Below, in pieces: positions 34,680 through 42,899 of a stretch of DNA of 64,000 nucleotides (position 1 is the first letter of the stretch; every line of letters begins with the position of its first letter). The stretch spans positions 186,001 through 250,000 of the forward strand of contig NZ_JAJOZT010000003.1 in assembly GCF_021168475.1 (NCBI RefSeq), in the 5' to 3' direction. Made by a program: the position numbers and the translations under genes. The DNA is from Pseudoclavibacter sp. 13-3. Its GTDB lineage: Bacteria; Actinomycetota; Actinomycetes; Actinomycetales; Microbacteriaceae. The notes beneath the pieces are model-generated. The model was given only the letters and a program-made list of their open reading frames with translations, made no database searches and was not told where the DNA came from.

Positions 34680-34720
34680 TCCGGTGCGCAGCAGCTGAAC
34701 GAAGCGCTGCAGACTGAGCA

Positions 34721-34759
34721 GAGGGCCCCGACCACGAACTCATCGTGGTCGGGGCCCTC
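34721..34759. terminator. Bidirectional terminator between katG and mmsA
   Basis: A perfect 17-bp stem, GAGGGCCCCGACCACGA at 34721-34737 pairing with 34743-34759, with loop ACTCA. It separates convergent katG and mmsA. Confidence 0.85.
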
Positions 34760-34811
34760 GGTCGTCGCACCGTCGGGTGTCGAAGGGCTCAGACGATCGT
34801 CAGATCACGCA

Positions 34812-36329
34812 TCAGTTCGTCGGGAAGCCCAGTTCGATCTGGCTCTCGCTCGGGTGCGGCCAGCGTGAGGTGACGACCTTGCGGCGGGTGTAGAAGTTGA
34901 ACGACTCCGGTCCGTACATGTGAGTGTCGCCGAAGAGCGAGCTCTTCCAGCCGCCGAACGAGAACGAGCCGACCGGCACCGGAATCGGCACATTCACCCC
35001 CACCATGCCCACCTCGATGTCGAACTGGAACTCGCGGGCGGTCTTGCCGTCACGGGTGAAGATCGCGGTGCCGTTCGCGTACTGGTTCGCGTTGATCAGT
35101 TCGACGGCCTCGTCGTAGCTGTCGACGCGCACGACCGCCAGCACCGGGCCGAAGATCTCGTCGTCGTACACGCGCATGCCCGGGCGCACGCGATCGATCA
35201 GCGAGACGCCGATGAAGTAGCCGTCACCGTCGAAGTGCTGGTCCCGCCCGTCGACGACGACAGTCGCCCCCTCGGCGGCGGCAGAGCCGACGTATTCGGC
35301 GACGCGCTGCTGAGCCTGACGGGTGATCAGCGGCCCCATCTCGGAATCCGGGTCGAACCCGTCGCCGATGCGCAGGTCGGCGATCCGCGCCGCGACCTTC
35401 TCGATCAGGGGGTCGGCCGTGTCACCGACGGCGACTAGCACCGAGACCGCCATGCAGCGCTCGCCGGCCGAACCGTACGCCGCTGAGACCGCGGCATCCG
35501 CAGCAGAGTCGAGGTCGGCATCCGGCATGACGACCATGTGGTTCTTCGCCCCGCCCAGCGCCTGCACCCGCTTGCCCGCCTGCGCCGCCGTCTCATAGAC
35601 GTAGCGGGCGATCGGCGTCGAGCCGACGAAGGCCGCGCCGGCGATGCCGGGGTTGGTCAGCAGCTCGTCGACGACCTCTTTGTCGCCGTGCACGACGTTC
35701 AGGATGCCGTCGGGCAGGCCGGCCTCGCGGAACGCCTCGGCGATCCAGACCGAGGCGGAGGGGTCGCGCTCGGAGGGCTTCAGGATGACGGCGTTGCCTG
35801 CGGCGATGGCCGTGGTCACCATCCACAGCGGCACCATGGCCGGAAAGTTGAAGGGGGTGATGCAGGCCACGACGCCGAGCGGCTGGCGCAGCTGGTGCAC
35901 ATCGATGCCGGTGGCGACCTGCTCGGCGAACTCGCCCTTGAGATGGTGCGTGAGCCCGGCGCAGAACTCGACGTTCTCAAGCCCGCGTGCGATCTCACCG
36001 CGGGCGTCGGGAACCGTCTTGCCGTGCTCGGCGGTGATGATGCGGGCGAGTTCGTCTGCGCGCTCGTTGATGATGTGCACGAGGCGGAAGAAGACCTGCG
36101 AACGCTTGGCGAGACCGACGCGGCGCCAGACCCGCTGCGCCTCGGTCGCCTGACCGATGGCGGCGTCGACCTGCGCGGCGCTGGCGAGGGGCACTTCGCC
36201 GGTCTGCCGGCCGGTGGCGGGGTTGAAGACCGGGCCGAAGCGATCAGCCTCGGTCACCTGCTGCCCGCCGATGACATGGGGGATGCGGGTGAGGGTCTGC
36301 GTGGATGTCGTCGTGCTGGTGGTGTTCAT
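34812..36329 (-). CDS. mmsA: Methylmalonate-semialdehyde dehydrogenase (CoA-acylating)
   Basis: Oxidises methylmalonate semialdehyde to propionyl-CoA in valine (and thymine or inositol) catabolism. The 505-residue aldehyde dehydrogenase has the nucleophile in GSAGERCMAVS and the GAKNH motif in QALGGAKNHMVV, which in this subfamily replaces the usual general-base glutamate region. The NAD-binding segment ITPFNFPAMVPLWM is conserved. ATG 36329 has AGGAGCTC. It follows mmsB by 67 nt, a GGTGCC-type low-complexity gap. Together they form the mmsB-mmsA operon. Confidence 0.93.
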   Translation of the reverse strand: MNTTSTTTSTQTLTRIPHVIGGQQVTEADRFGPVFNPATGRQTGEVPLASAAQVDAAIGQATEAQRVWRRVGLAKRSQVFFRLVHIINERADELARIITAEHGKTVPDARGEIARGLENVEFCAGLTHHLKGEFAEQVATGIDVHQLRQPLGVVACITPFNFPAMVPLWMVTTAIAAGNAVILKPSERDPSASVWIAEAFREAGLPDGILNVVHGDKEVVDELLTNPGIAGAAFVGSTPIARYVYETAAQAGKRVQALGGAKNHMVVMPDADLDSAADAAVSAAYGSAGERCMAVSVLVAVGDTADPLIEKVAARIADLRIGDGFDPDSEMGPLITRQAQQRVAEYVGSAAAEGATVVVDGRDQHFDGDGYFIGVSLIDRVRPGMRVYDDEIFGPVLAVVRVDSYDEAVELINANQYANGTAIFTRDGKTAREFQFDIEVGMVGVNVPIPVPVGSFSFGGWKSSLFGDTHMYGPESFNFYTRRKVVTSRWPHPSESQIELGFPTN

Positions 36330-36396
36330 GCGAGCTCCTGTCGATGCGGATGCGATTGGTGCGGGTGCCGGTGGCGGTGGCGGTGCGGAATCGTGG

Positions 36397-37308
36397 TCAC
36401 GGCTGCCAGCCGCGCAGGGTGCCGTCGGGTGTGGCGTACTTGGCGATCAGCGTGCAGTCCTTGCCGCCGAGCCCTTCGTCGATCAGTCGCTGCAGCTGCT
36501 CGGCTGCCAGCGTCGCCGCAGGAAGGTGCACCCCGGTCTGCCTGCCCGCCTCAAGCGCCAGACCGATGTCTTTGCTGGCGAGATCACCGGTGAAGGTCGC
36601 GTCGAAGTTGTGGTCGGCAGCCGAGGTCGGAATCACACCGGGCACGGGGTACCAGGTCTGCTGCGCCCACGACCGGCCAGACGAGGCGCTGGCGATCTGC
36701 CAGAAGACTTCGGGGTCGAGCCCGAGCTCTTCGGCCAGCTGCGAGCCCTCGGAGTTGGCGAGCACATCGATCAGCAGCATCATGTTGTTGACGATCTTGG
36801 CGGCGATGCCCATGGTCGGGCCGCCGGCGACGATGGTGCTGCCGCTCATCGGCTCGATGTACTCGGCAGCTCGAGCAGTGTCTTCGGGAGCACCGCCGAG
36901 CATGAACGCGAGCGTGCCGCCGGCGGCGCCGCTGATGCCTCCGCTGACCGGGGCGTCGACGAAGTGGTGACCGCTGACCTCGGACTGCTCGTGCAGATAG
37001 CGGGAGGTTTCCACGTCGATCGTCGAGCAGTCGATCAGCAGAGTCGACGTCGCCGCGTGCGCCCAGACGCCCTCGGAGCCCTCATAGACGCTGCGTACGT
37101 GCTGTCCCTTCGGCAGGCTCGTGAAGAGTGCGTCGGCACCGTCGAGGGCTTGGGCGATGCTGCCGACGATGGTGACGCCCTCGGCCTGCGCGGCGGCGGT
37201 CGCTGCCGGGTTCAGGTCGTAGCCCAGCACGGTGTGTCCTGCTTGCACGAGGTGACCGGTCATCCGGCCGCCCATGTTCCCCAGTCCGATCCAGCCCAAA
37301 GTTGCCAT
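36397..37308 (-). CDS. mmsB: 3-hydroxyisobutyrate dehydrogenase
   Basis: NAD-dependent oxidation of 3-hydroxyisobutyrate to methylmalonate semialdehyde, the step before MmsA in valine breakdown. The 303-residue protein has the Rossmann start WIGLGNMGGRM, the substrate motif DAPVSGGISGAAGGT, and the catalytic Lys in KIVNNMMLL. It is first in the operon and divergent from a LysR-type regulator, which probably controls it. No ECH/HibCH genes are present, so only the tail of the valine pathway is encoded here. Confidence 0.93.
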   Translation of the reverse strand: MATLGWIGLGNMGGRMTGHLVQAGHTVLGYDLNPAATAAAQAEGVTIVGSIAQALDGADALFTSLPKGQHVRSVYEGSEGVWAHAATSTLLIDCSTIDVETSRYLHEQSEVSGHHFVDAPVSGGISGAAGGTLAFMLGGAPEDTARAAEYIEPMSGSTIVAGGPTMGIAAKIVNNMMLLIDVLANSEGSQLAEELGLDPEVFWQIASASSGRSWAQQTWYPVPGVIPTSAADHNFDATFTGDLASKDIGLALEAGRQTGVHLPAATLAAEQLQRLIDEGLGGKDCTLIAKYATPDGTLRGWQP

Positions 37309-37416
37309 GATGATTCTCCTCGGCTCCGTTGTCGAAAAGTCGTATGTGTGCTGACAGGCTAAGGCGGACGTTCTGTGCGTGGCAATCTCATCTGACGGTC
37401 ATTTTCGCACCCGGGC

Positions 37417-37432
37417 TGTGCATGAATGCACA
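37417..37432. promoter_or_regulatory. Palindromic operator candidate for the LysR regulator
   Basis: TGTGCAT-GA-ATGCACA is a perfect 7-2-7 palindrome between lysR and mmsB, near the -35 region of the lysR promoter. A related TGTGC-N6-GCACA lies at 39887-39902 upstream of the MHS transporter gene. Confidence 0.5.
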
Positions 37433-37464
37433 CTCTGTGGCCGCGGTGGGGCACAATGGAGGGC

Positions 37465-38361
37465 ATGGAGCACAGACTCGACGAGACGCATCTGCAGGGG
37501 CTGATGACGTTGCTGGCCGTCGCACGGTCTGGCCGTTTCACGGTCGCTGCGAAGGCTCTCGGCGTGAACCACTCCACGGTGTCGCGCAGAATCGCTCAGC
37601 TCGATGAGGCCTTGGGCGGCCGTGTGCTGGTTCGCGGGGCGTCGGGGTGGGAGCTCACCGCGCTCGGCACTCGAGCCATGCAGTCTGCTGAACGCATCGA
37701 ACGCTCGGTGCATGATCTGGTCTCAGACGAGCGACATGACGCGGTGCGCGGGCTCGTGCGCGTGGGCGCGCCGGATGCGTACGCCGTGTTCATCGCCATG
37801 CCGGCGCTGGCCTGGCTGCAGCGGAGGCATCCCGCACTCGACCTCGAGGTCGTCGCGGCGACCCAGCAGGCACGGCAGCGTCGGTCGGGCGTCGACATCG
37901 AAGTGGTCGTCGGGCGGCCGCAGGTGAACCGCGCGGTCACGGTCGAGCTGTTCGCGTACCAGCTGCGTCTCTATGCGACTGCGGAGTACCTGCAGCGGGC
38001 AGGACGGCCTGAAGAGATCACCGATCTCGCCGGCCATCGCCTCAACTACTACATCGAGTCGGCGCTGCAGGTCGACGATCTCGACGTCGCGCTGCAGCTG
38101 CTGCCGCGCATGCGCGAGGCCATCAGCTCGACGAGCGTCTTCGCCCATGTCGCGGCCACACGGGCAGGTGCGGGTATCGGTCTGCTGCCAGACTACGTGG
38201 CCAAGCGCTACGACGACCTGACTGTGGTGCTTGAACACGACTTCTCTCACCACGTCTCGTACTGGGCGGCTCTTCGTGAGGAGAACGACCGGAACCCGGC
38301 GGTCGGCGCCTGCCTGTCGGCCATGGTCTCGTATGCCCGAAGCCCCGACCTCGTGAAATGA
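37465..38361 (+). CDS. LysR-family transcriptional regulator
   Basis: A 298-residue regulator with the winged-helix domain (about 1-65: LMTLLAVARSGRFTVAAKALGVNHSTVSRRI, given as about 11-41) and a C-terminal effector domain. It is divergent from mmsB-mmsA and close to an MHS transporter, so it probably regulates valine-type catabolism. The start is chosen at ATG 37465 behind a CACAAT -10-like hexamer; ATG 37456 and 37426 are alternatives in frame. The effector cannot be told from sequence. Confidence 0.88.
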   Translation: MEHRLDETHLQGLMTLLAVARSGRFTVAAKALGVNHSTVSRRIAQLDEALGGRVLVRGASGWELTALGTRAMQSAERIERSVHDLVSDERHDAVRGLVRVGAPDAYAVFIAMPALAWLQRRHPALDLEVVAATQQARQRRSGVDIEVVVGRPQVNRAVTVELFAYQLRLYATAEYLQRAGRPEEITDLAGHRLNYYIESALQVDDLDVALQLLPRMREAISSTSVFAHVAATRAGAGIGLLPDYVAKRYDDLTVVLEHDFSHHVSYWAALREENDRNPAVGACLSAMVSYARSPDLVK

Positions 38362-38364
38362 GTC

Positions 38365-38401
38365 GGGCGGGCTGCCGAGAGATGTGCTCGACAGCCCGCC
38401 C
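38365..38401. terminator. Terminator between lysR and MHS transporter
   Basis: GGGCGGGCTG (38365-38374) pairs with CAGCCCGCCC (38392-38401), with a further partly paired inner region. It lies between convergent genes. Confidence 0.75.
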
Positions 38402-38415
38402 CTGACGCATGCGGC

Positions 38416-39792
38416 TCAGGCCGGATGGGTCGCGCCTGCGCTCTGCGCCAACGGGGCGATGTGCTTCTCGTGATCCAGCCGGTCGATCTCTTCGAGCGTG
38501 ATGCCTCTCGTCTCGCGCAGCGAGACCGCAGCGATCAGCGTGATCATCGCAGCGCCGACGAGGTAGAGTGCGATCGGCACCCACGAGGCGAACCGACCGA
38601 GCAGGGCGGTCGCGATGATGGGGGCGACCGAGCCCGCCACGATCGAGGTCACCTGATACCCGAATGAGACGCCTGCATAGCGCATGCGGGTCGGGAACAT
38701 CTCAGACATGATCGCGGGCTGACCGGCGTACATCAGGCCGTGGACGAAAAGCCCGAGGATGATCGCCAGGATCACCATCAGCGGCTCAGCCGTGTTGAAC
38801 ATCGGGAAGGCGACGAACGGCCAGACGCCGGTGAGCACGGCCCCGGCGATGTAGACGGGCTTGCGGCCGATCCTGTCTGTGAGCGCTCCGGTGAGGGGCA
38901 CGACTACGAACTGGAAGACGTGGGCGAAGAACATCAGCCCCAGAATGCTGCTGGTGTCCATCTTGACCCAGACGGAGAGATACGTGATCGAGAACGTCAC
39001 GACCATGTAGTAGAGGATGTTCTCGGCGAACCGCAGGCCCATCGCGGTGAGCACGCCGCGAGGGTAGCGCCTGAGCACCTCGAAGACGCCGTAGCGCACC
39101 TCTTCTTCCTCTTCGATCTTGCGCTGTGTCTCCTGGAAGATGGGAGCGTCAGAGATCTTCGTGCGCACGTAGTAGCCGATCGCCACGATCACGACCGAGA
39201 GCCAGAAGCCGATGCGCCAGCCCCAGCTGAGGAACGCCTCGGGAGTGAGAGAAGCCGAGAGTACCAGCAGCACGATGGTCGCGAGCAGGTTGCCGAGCGG
39301 CAGTGCGGCCTGCGGCCAGCTTGCCCAGAACCCGCGAGACCTGGCCGGTGCGTGCTCGGCGACCAGAAGCACGGCGCCGCCCCATTCGCCGCCGACTGCG
39401 ATGCCCTGGATGAACCTCAGCGCCACGAGCAGAGCGGGGGCCCAGTAGCCGACCACGTCGAAGGTCGGCAGGCATCCCATCAGAAATGTCGAGGCGCCCA
39501 CCATGATGATCGCCACCTGCAGCAGGTGCTTGCGACCGTAGCGGTCGCCGAAGTGGGCGAAGACGATGCCGCCGAGGGGTCGTGCGATGAAGCCGACGGC
39601 ATACGTGACGAAGGCCGCGATGATCGGCGCGTAGGGATCCTCGCTGGGTGGGAAGAAGACCTTGTTGAAGACCAGGGTCGCGGCCGTCGCGTAGAGAAAG
39701 AACTCGTACCATTCGACGATGGTGCCCGCCATGGATGCGAGCACGACCTGGCGCAGGCCCTTCTTCGGGGCGGCCGGAGCTGACACAGACAT
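38416..39792 (-). CDS. MHS-family MFS transporter
   Basis: Metabolite:H+ symporter of 458 residues with about 12 membrane helices. The family signature is seen in GTIVEWYEFFLYATAA (about 23-38) and FGDRYGRKHLL between TM2 and TM3. Relatives carry shikimate, alpha-ketoglutarate, proline or other carboxylates, so the substrate is an organic acid or an amino acid; I cannot choose. It sits between the mmsBA/lysR genes and the acetoin genes. The upstream region has a TGTGC-N6-GCACA site like that at lysR, so the LysR regulator may control it. A weak ribosome-binding sequence GGAGGTAG precedes the ATG. Confidence 0.88.
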   Translation of the reverse strand: MSVSAPAAPKKGLRQVVLASMAGTIVEWYEFFLYATAATLVFNKVFFPPSEDPYAPIIAAFVTYAVGFIARPLGGIVFAHFGDRYGRKHLLQVAIIMVGASTFLMGCLPTFDVVGYWAPALLVALRFIQGIAVGGEWGGAVLLVAEHAPARSRGFWASWPQAALPLGNLLATIVLLVLSASLTPEAFLSWGWRIGFWLSVVIVAIGYYVRTKISDAPIFQETQRKIEEEEEVRYGVFEVLRRYPRGVLTAMGLRFAENILYYMVVTFSITYLSVWVKMDTSSILGLMFFAHVFQFVVVPLTGALTDRIGRKPVYIAGAVLTGVWPFVAFPMFNTAEPLMVILAIILGLFVHGLMYAGQPAIMSEMFPTRMRYAGVSFGYQVTSIVAGSVAPIIATALLGRFASWVPIALYLVGAAMITLIAAVSLRETRGITLEEIDRLDHEKHIAPLAQSAGATHPA

Positions 39793-39886
39793 CTGCTACC
39801 TCCTTGTAGTCAGTGATCTGTGAAACATCCTGCAAGAGAAGCCAGAGGGTGTCCACGCAGGTGCACCGGGGATTCCGCACAGGCAC

Positions 39887-39902
39887 TGTGCACAGACGCA
39901 CA
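39887..39902. promoter_or_regulatory. Second copy of the LysR-type operator candidate
   Basis: TGTGCACAGACGCACA has the same TGTGC-N6-GCACA arms as the palindrome at 37417. It is 95-110 bp upstream of the MHS transporter start. Confidence 0.4.
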
Positions 39903-39929
39903 CGAGGGCGGCGACCCGCTGAATACGCG

Positions 39930-39972
39930 GCGAGCCGGGGCATCCATCGTGGTGACGGACGCCCCGGCTCGC
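39930..39972 (-). terminator. Terminator of the acetolactate operon
   Basis: GCGAGCCGGGGC (39930-39941) pairs perfectly with GCCCCGGCTCGC (39961-39972) around a 19-nt loop. It is 26 nt past the acetolactate decarboxylase stop on the minus strand. Confidence 0.7.
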
Positions 39973-39997
39973 GGGAATCGTATACAGACTCAGCTGA

Positions 39998-40780
39998 TCA
40001 CTTGTGCGATTCGGTGCGGTGCAGCTCTTCGTGCAGGTCTTCGGGAGACAGGTTGGCCTCTTCGAACGCCTCGGTGCGCGGCAGCGACAGACGCAGATCG
40101 GTGCCGAGGCAGACCTCGACGGTGCCCTTGGCCATCTGGAAGTCGAGCACGTGACCGCCCTTGGTGCGGTCGTCGTCGATGAAGTGCACGTGGCAGCCGG
40201 GCACTGAGATGCCCTGCTCGTAGACCGGCGTGCGGAACCCGCCGACGACGCCGTGCACGTTCTCGAAGCGCAGCGTCGGCTCGTCGTTGGTCGCGTCGAC
40301 CATGCGCGGGTAGGGCTTGCTCTGCAGCTGCACGGTGCGCGTCTTGACCCAGTCGAACTCGCCGGTGATGCGCAGAGCGTACAGGTAGTTCGGCGACACC
40401 GTCAGCGAGTCGACCAGAGCAGAGACGTCGTCTCGGCTCGAGTGGGGCTTGACCTCGGCGCTCAGGCTGGTCACGAAGTTGGTGACCACGGCGAAAGGCG
40501 TGCGCGCGTCAAGCGGTGCGCGCTGCACAGAGCCGTCGACGCGCATCTGCCAGCAGTGCCCGTCGAGGATGATCATCTCGCCGTCGAGCCCGTCGAAGGT
40601 GCCCAGACCGAAGCTGCCCTGGCCGAGCAGCTCGGCGATGGTCATCTCGCCGTCGTAGATGCCGTCGAGCAGTGCGCTCATCAGCGAGGTCTGAAAGACC
40701 TCGTGGCGAACGATGTGGTTCGAGACCCGCTTTGCGGGGCGCGTCGGTGTCGAATCGGCAATGTCGGATGATGTGGTCAT
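39998..40780 (-). CDS. budA: Alpha-acetolactate decarboxylase
   Basis: Decarboxylates acetolactate to acetoin. The 260-residue protein has SFGLGTFDGLDGEMIILDG (about 55-73) and the zinc-binding PGCHVHFIDDDRTKGGHVLDF segment (about 192-212) of the family. Its ATG overlaps the acetolactate synthase stop by 4 bp (ATGA), so the two are translated together. A GAGGGAG site is also present. The pair commits pyruvate to acetoin, and the acetoin dehydrogenase genes lie just upstream. Confidence 0.94.
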   Translation of the reverse strand: MTTSSDIADSTPTRPAKRVSNHIVRHEVFQTSLMSALLDGIYDGEMTIAELLGQGSFGLGTFDGLDGEMIILDGHCWQMRVDGSVQRAPLDARTPFAVVTNFVTSLSAEVKPHSSRDDVSALVDSLTVSPNYLYALRITGEFDWVKTRTVQLQSKPYPRMVDATNDEPTLRFENVHGVVGGFRTPVYEQGISVPGCHVHFIDDDRTKGGHVLDFQMAKGTVEVCLGTDLRLSLPRTEAFEEANLSPEDLHEELHRTESHK

Positions 40781-42453
40781 GACAGAACTCCCTCTCTGAG
40801 ATCGCCGGCCAGACCCGCGAGGTTGTCACGGTAGTCGACCGGTACGTCGATGATGGTCGGGCCCGATTCTGCGAGCCCTGCGCGCACCTCGGTGACGAGT
40901 TCGTCGAGCGAGGTCGCACGACGGCCGTGTGCGCCGAACGACTCGGCGTATGCGGCCAGATCCGGGTGCCCCAGGGTGATGCCCGAGGTGCGCCCGTACT
41001 TCTTCATCTGCTGGAAGGCGACCATGTCATAGGTGCCGTCGTTGAAGATGACATGAGTGAAGTTTGCCCCGCGGCGCACGGCTGTGTCCAGCTCCATGGC
41101 CGAGAACAGGAAGCCGCCGTCGCCGGAGACCGAGAGCACCGGTTCGCCGGGGCGAACCATCGTGGTCGCGATCGCCCACGGCAGTGCCACGCCGAGTGTC
41201 TGCTGGCCGTTCGAGAACAGCAGCCGGCGCGGACGGTAGGTGCGGAAGTAGCGCGCCATGTAGATGTAGTGCGAGCCGACGTCTGAGATCACCGTGGTGT
41301 CGTCGCTGACGAGATCGCGCAGCGTGAGGGTGACGGCGACGGGGTCGAGCCCGAACGAGTCGTCGTGCTGCTCGCTCGGCTGCGCCTTCTCGGCGAGACG
41401 TGCGAGCTGGGCGTCGACGACCTCGCGTGATGCGCCGTCGAGCTTGAGCCCCTGCAGCCGCTCGGCGAGGGCGGTCACGGTCGTGGGGATGTCGCCGCGC
41501 AGCTCGAGCACCGGCGCATAGCTGGCATCGATGTCGGGTGCGATCTCGTCGAGGTTGATGATGCGACGCGAACTGTCGTGGTTCCACATCTTCGCGTCGT
41601 ACTCGACCGGGTCGTACCCGATCGCGAGTACGACGTCGGCGTGATCGAGGATGACGTCGCCGGGCTGGTTGCGGAACAGTCCGACACGACCGAGGTAGTG
41701 GTCTTCGAGGTCGTGCGAGACGAGTCCAGCAGCCTGGAAGGTCTCGACGACGGGCAGCTCGGTGGCCTTCAGCAGCTGGTGCAGCGCTTCGGCACCGGGC
41801 GTGCAGGCTGAACGTACGCCGGCCAGGATGACCGGGAACTTGGCCTCACGCAGCAGCGCGGCTGCAGCATCCAGCGACGCCGCCGAGGCCGGCCCGAGAT
41901 CGGGCACCGGCTGCACGGGAGGCAGCGGCACCGAGGTGTGCTCGGCCATCACATCGGAGGGCAGCACCAGCGAGGCGGCGCCGCGAGGCATCACCTCGGC
42001 CTGGCGGAAGGCGTTGACGATCGCCTCGGGAACGTTGTCTGCGGCGTCGACCTCGCCGGCGAACTTCGAGACGGTCGACAGCAGCCCCACGGCGTCCATC
42101 GACTGATGCGTGCGCTTCAGACGGTCGCCGCGCGGCACGGCGCCGCACAGCGCGATCATCGGGTCGCCCTCGGTGGTCGCCGTCACCAGACCGGTCGCCA
42201 GGTTGCTGGTGCCGGGGCCCGAGGTGACCAGTGCGACGCCGGGGTGGCCGGTCAGGCGGCCGACGGCGGCGGCCATGAAGGCCGCATTCTGCTCGTGTCG
42301 GCAGACGACGACCTCGATGGGGGAATCCTCGAGGGCGTCGAAGACCTGGTCGACCTTCGCGCCGGGAACGCCGAAGACCCATTTCACGCCTGCTGCCTCG
42401 AGGGCCTCGACGATGCGGTTCGCGCTGCGCACCGATTCTGCGCTGCTGTTCAT
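40777..42453 (-). CDS. alsS: Catabolic acetolactate synthase
   Basis: TPP enzyme that condenses two pyruvates to acetolactate. The 558-residue protein starts at ATG 42453 after AGGAGC; the long open frame above it has no family similarity. The catalytic Glu is in VVVCRHEQNAAFMA, and the TPP motif is SGDGGFLFSAMELDTAVRRGANFTHVIFND (about 445-474, GDG to N). The pairing with a decarboxylase, and no regulatory small subunit gene nearby, mark it as the fermentative AlsS type rather than IlvB. It is followed directly by budA. Confidence 0.93.
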   Translation of the reverse strand: MNSSAESVRSANRIVEALEAAGVKWVFGVPGAKVDQVFDALEDSPIEVVVCRHEQNAAFMAAAVGRLTGHPGVALVTSGPGTSNLATGLVTATTEGDPMIALCGAVPRGDRLKRTHQSMDAVGLLSTVSKFAGEVDAADNVPEAIVNAFRQAEVMPRGAASLVLPSDVMAEHTSVPLPPVQPVPDLGPASAASLDAAAALLREAKFPVILAGVRSACTPGAEALHQLLKATELPVVETFQAAGLVSHDLEDHYLGRVGLFRNQPGDVILDHADVVLAIGYDPVEYDAKMWNHDSSRRIINLDEIAPDIDASYAPVLELRGDIPTTVTALAERLQGLKLDGASREVVDAQLARLAEKAQPSEQHDDSFGLDPVAVTLTLRDLVSDDTTVISDVGSHYIYMARYFRTYRPRRLLFSNGQQTLGVALPWAIATTMVRPGEPVLSVSGDGGFLFSAMELDTAVRRGANFTHVIFNDGTYDMVAFQQMKKYGRTSGITLGHPDLAAYAESFGAHGRRATSLDELVTEVRAGLAESGPTIIDVPVDYRDNLAGLAGDLREGVLS

Positions 42454-42899
42454 TGCTGCTCCTGAACTGTGCGGTCGCCGAGCTGATGCCGACGACCGGG
42501 ATGTGTGTGATGGAAACCTGTGGGAAAGTGCGGACGAACGGGTCGACCACGTCACGGCGGCTGACGCTCCGCGGGGGGAGCGGCAGACTCGCTGAGACGC
42601 TGAGCCGACCGGTTCGAGCACACCCCGCGTCATTGAGGTGGACTCACCGTATACAACATAGATACTAGATCTCTTTGTGGCTGAGCGCGAATCTGTTCAG
42701 GCGGAGTTCATCTGTGTGAAGAGGACAGCTGCGCTCGGGCGGCGGTCGGGGCGTGAAGCGGGGCGGTTGTGCGGTCGTGTGACCGGCTGACCGTGCGGCC
42801 GATATGCGAAAAGTGTGGTTTACCGTCGGGTAAACCACACTTTTCGCTCTTCAGCCAGGGGCGTGACGCTCCTGGTCCGTGATGCTCATGAGTGTGACG
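42454..42899. other. 446-nt intergenic region between lpdA and alsS
   Basis: No gene is visible. The minus-strand alsS promoter probably lies in the AT-rich part 42645-42675, where GTATCTATGTTGTATAC (minus strand) repeats the GTAT half-site and contains a possible -10 TATGTT; a GntR-like operator is possible. The region 42700-42800 is GC-rich with short inverted repeats but nothing distinct. The hairpin at 42806-42847 closes the preceding operon. Confidence 0.5.
42806..42847 (-). terminator. Terminator of aco-lpdA operon, hairpin copy 1
   Basis: A perfect 19-bp stem (GCGAAAAGTGTGGTTTACC and its complement) with loop GTCG, 53 nt after the lpdA stop. The outer 13 bp (CGAAAAGTGTGGT) are identical to those of the hairpin at 48193. 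Confidence 0.8.
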
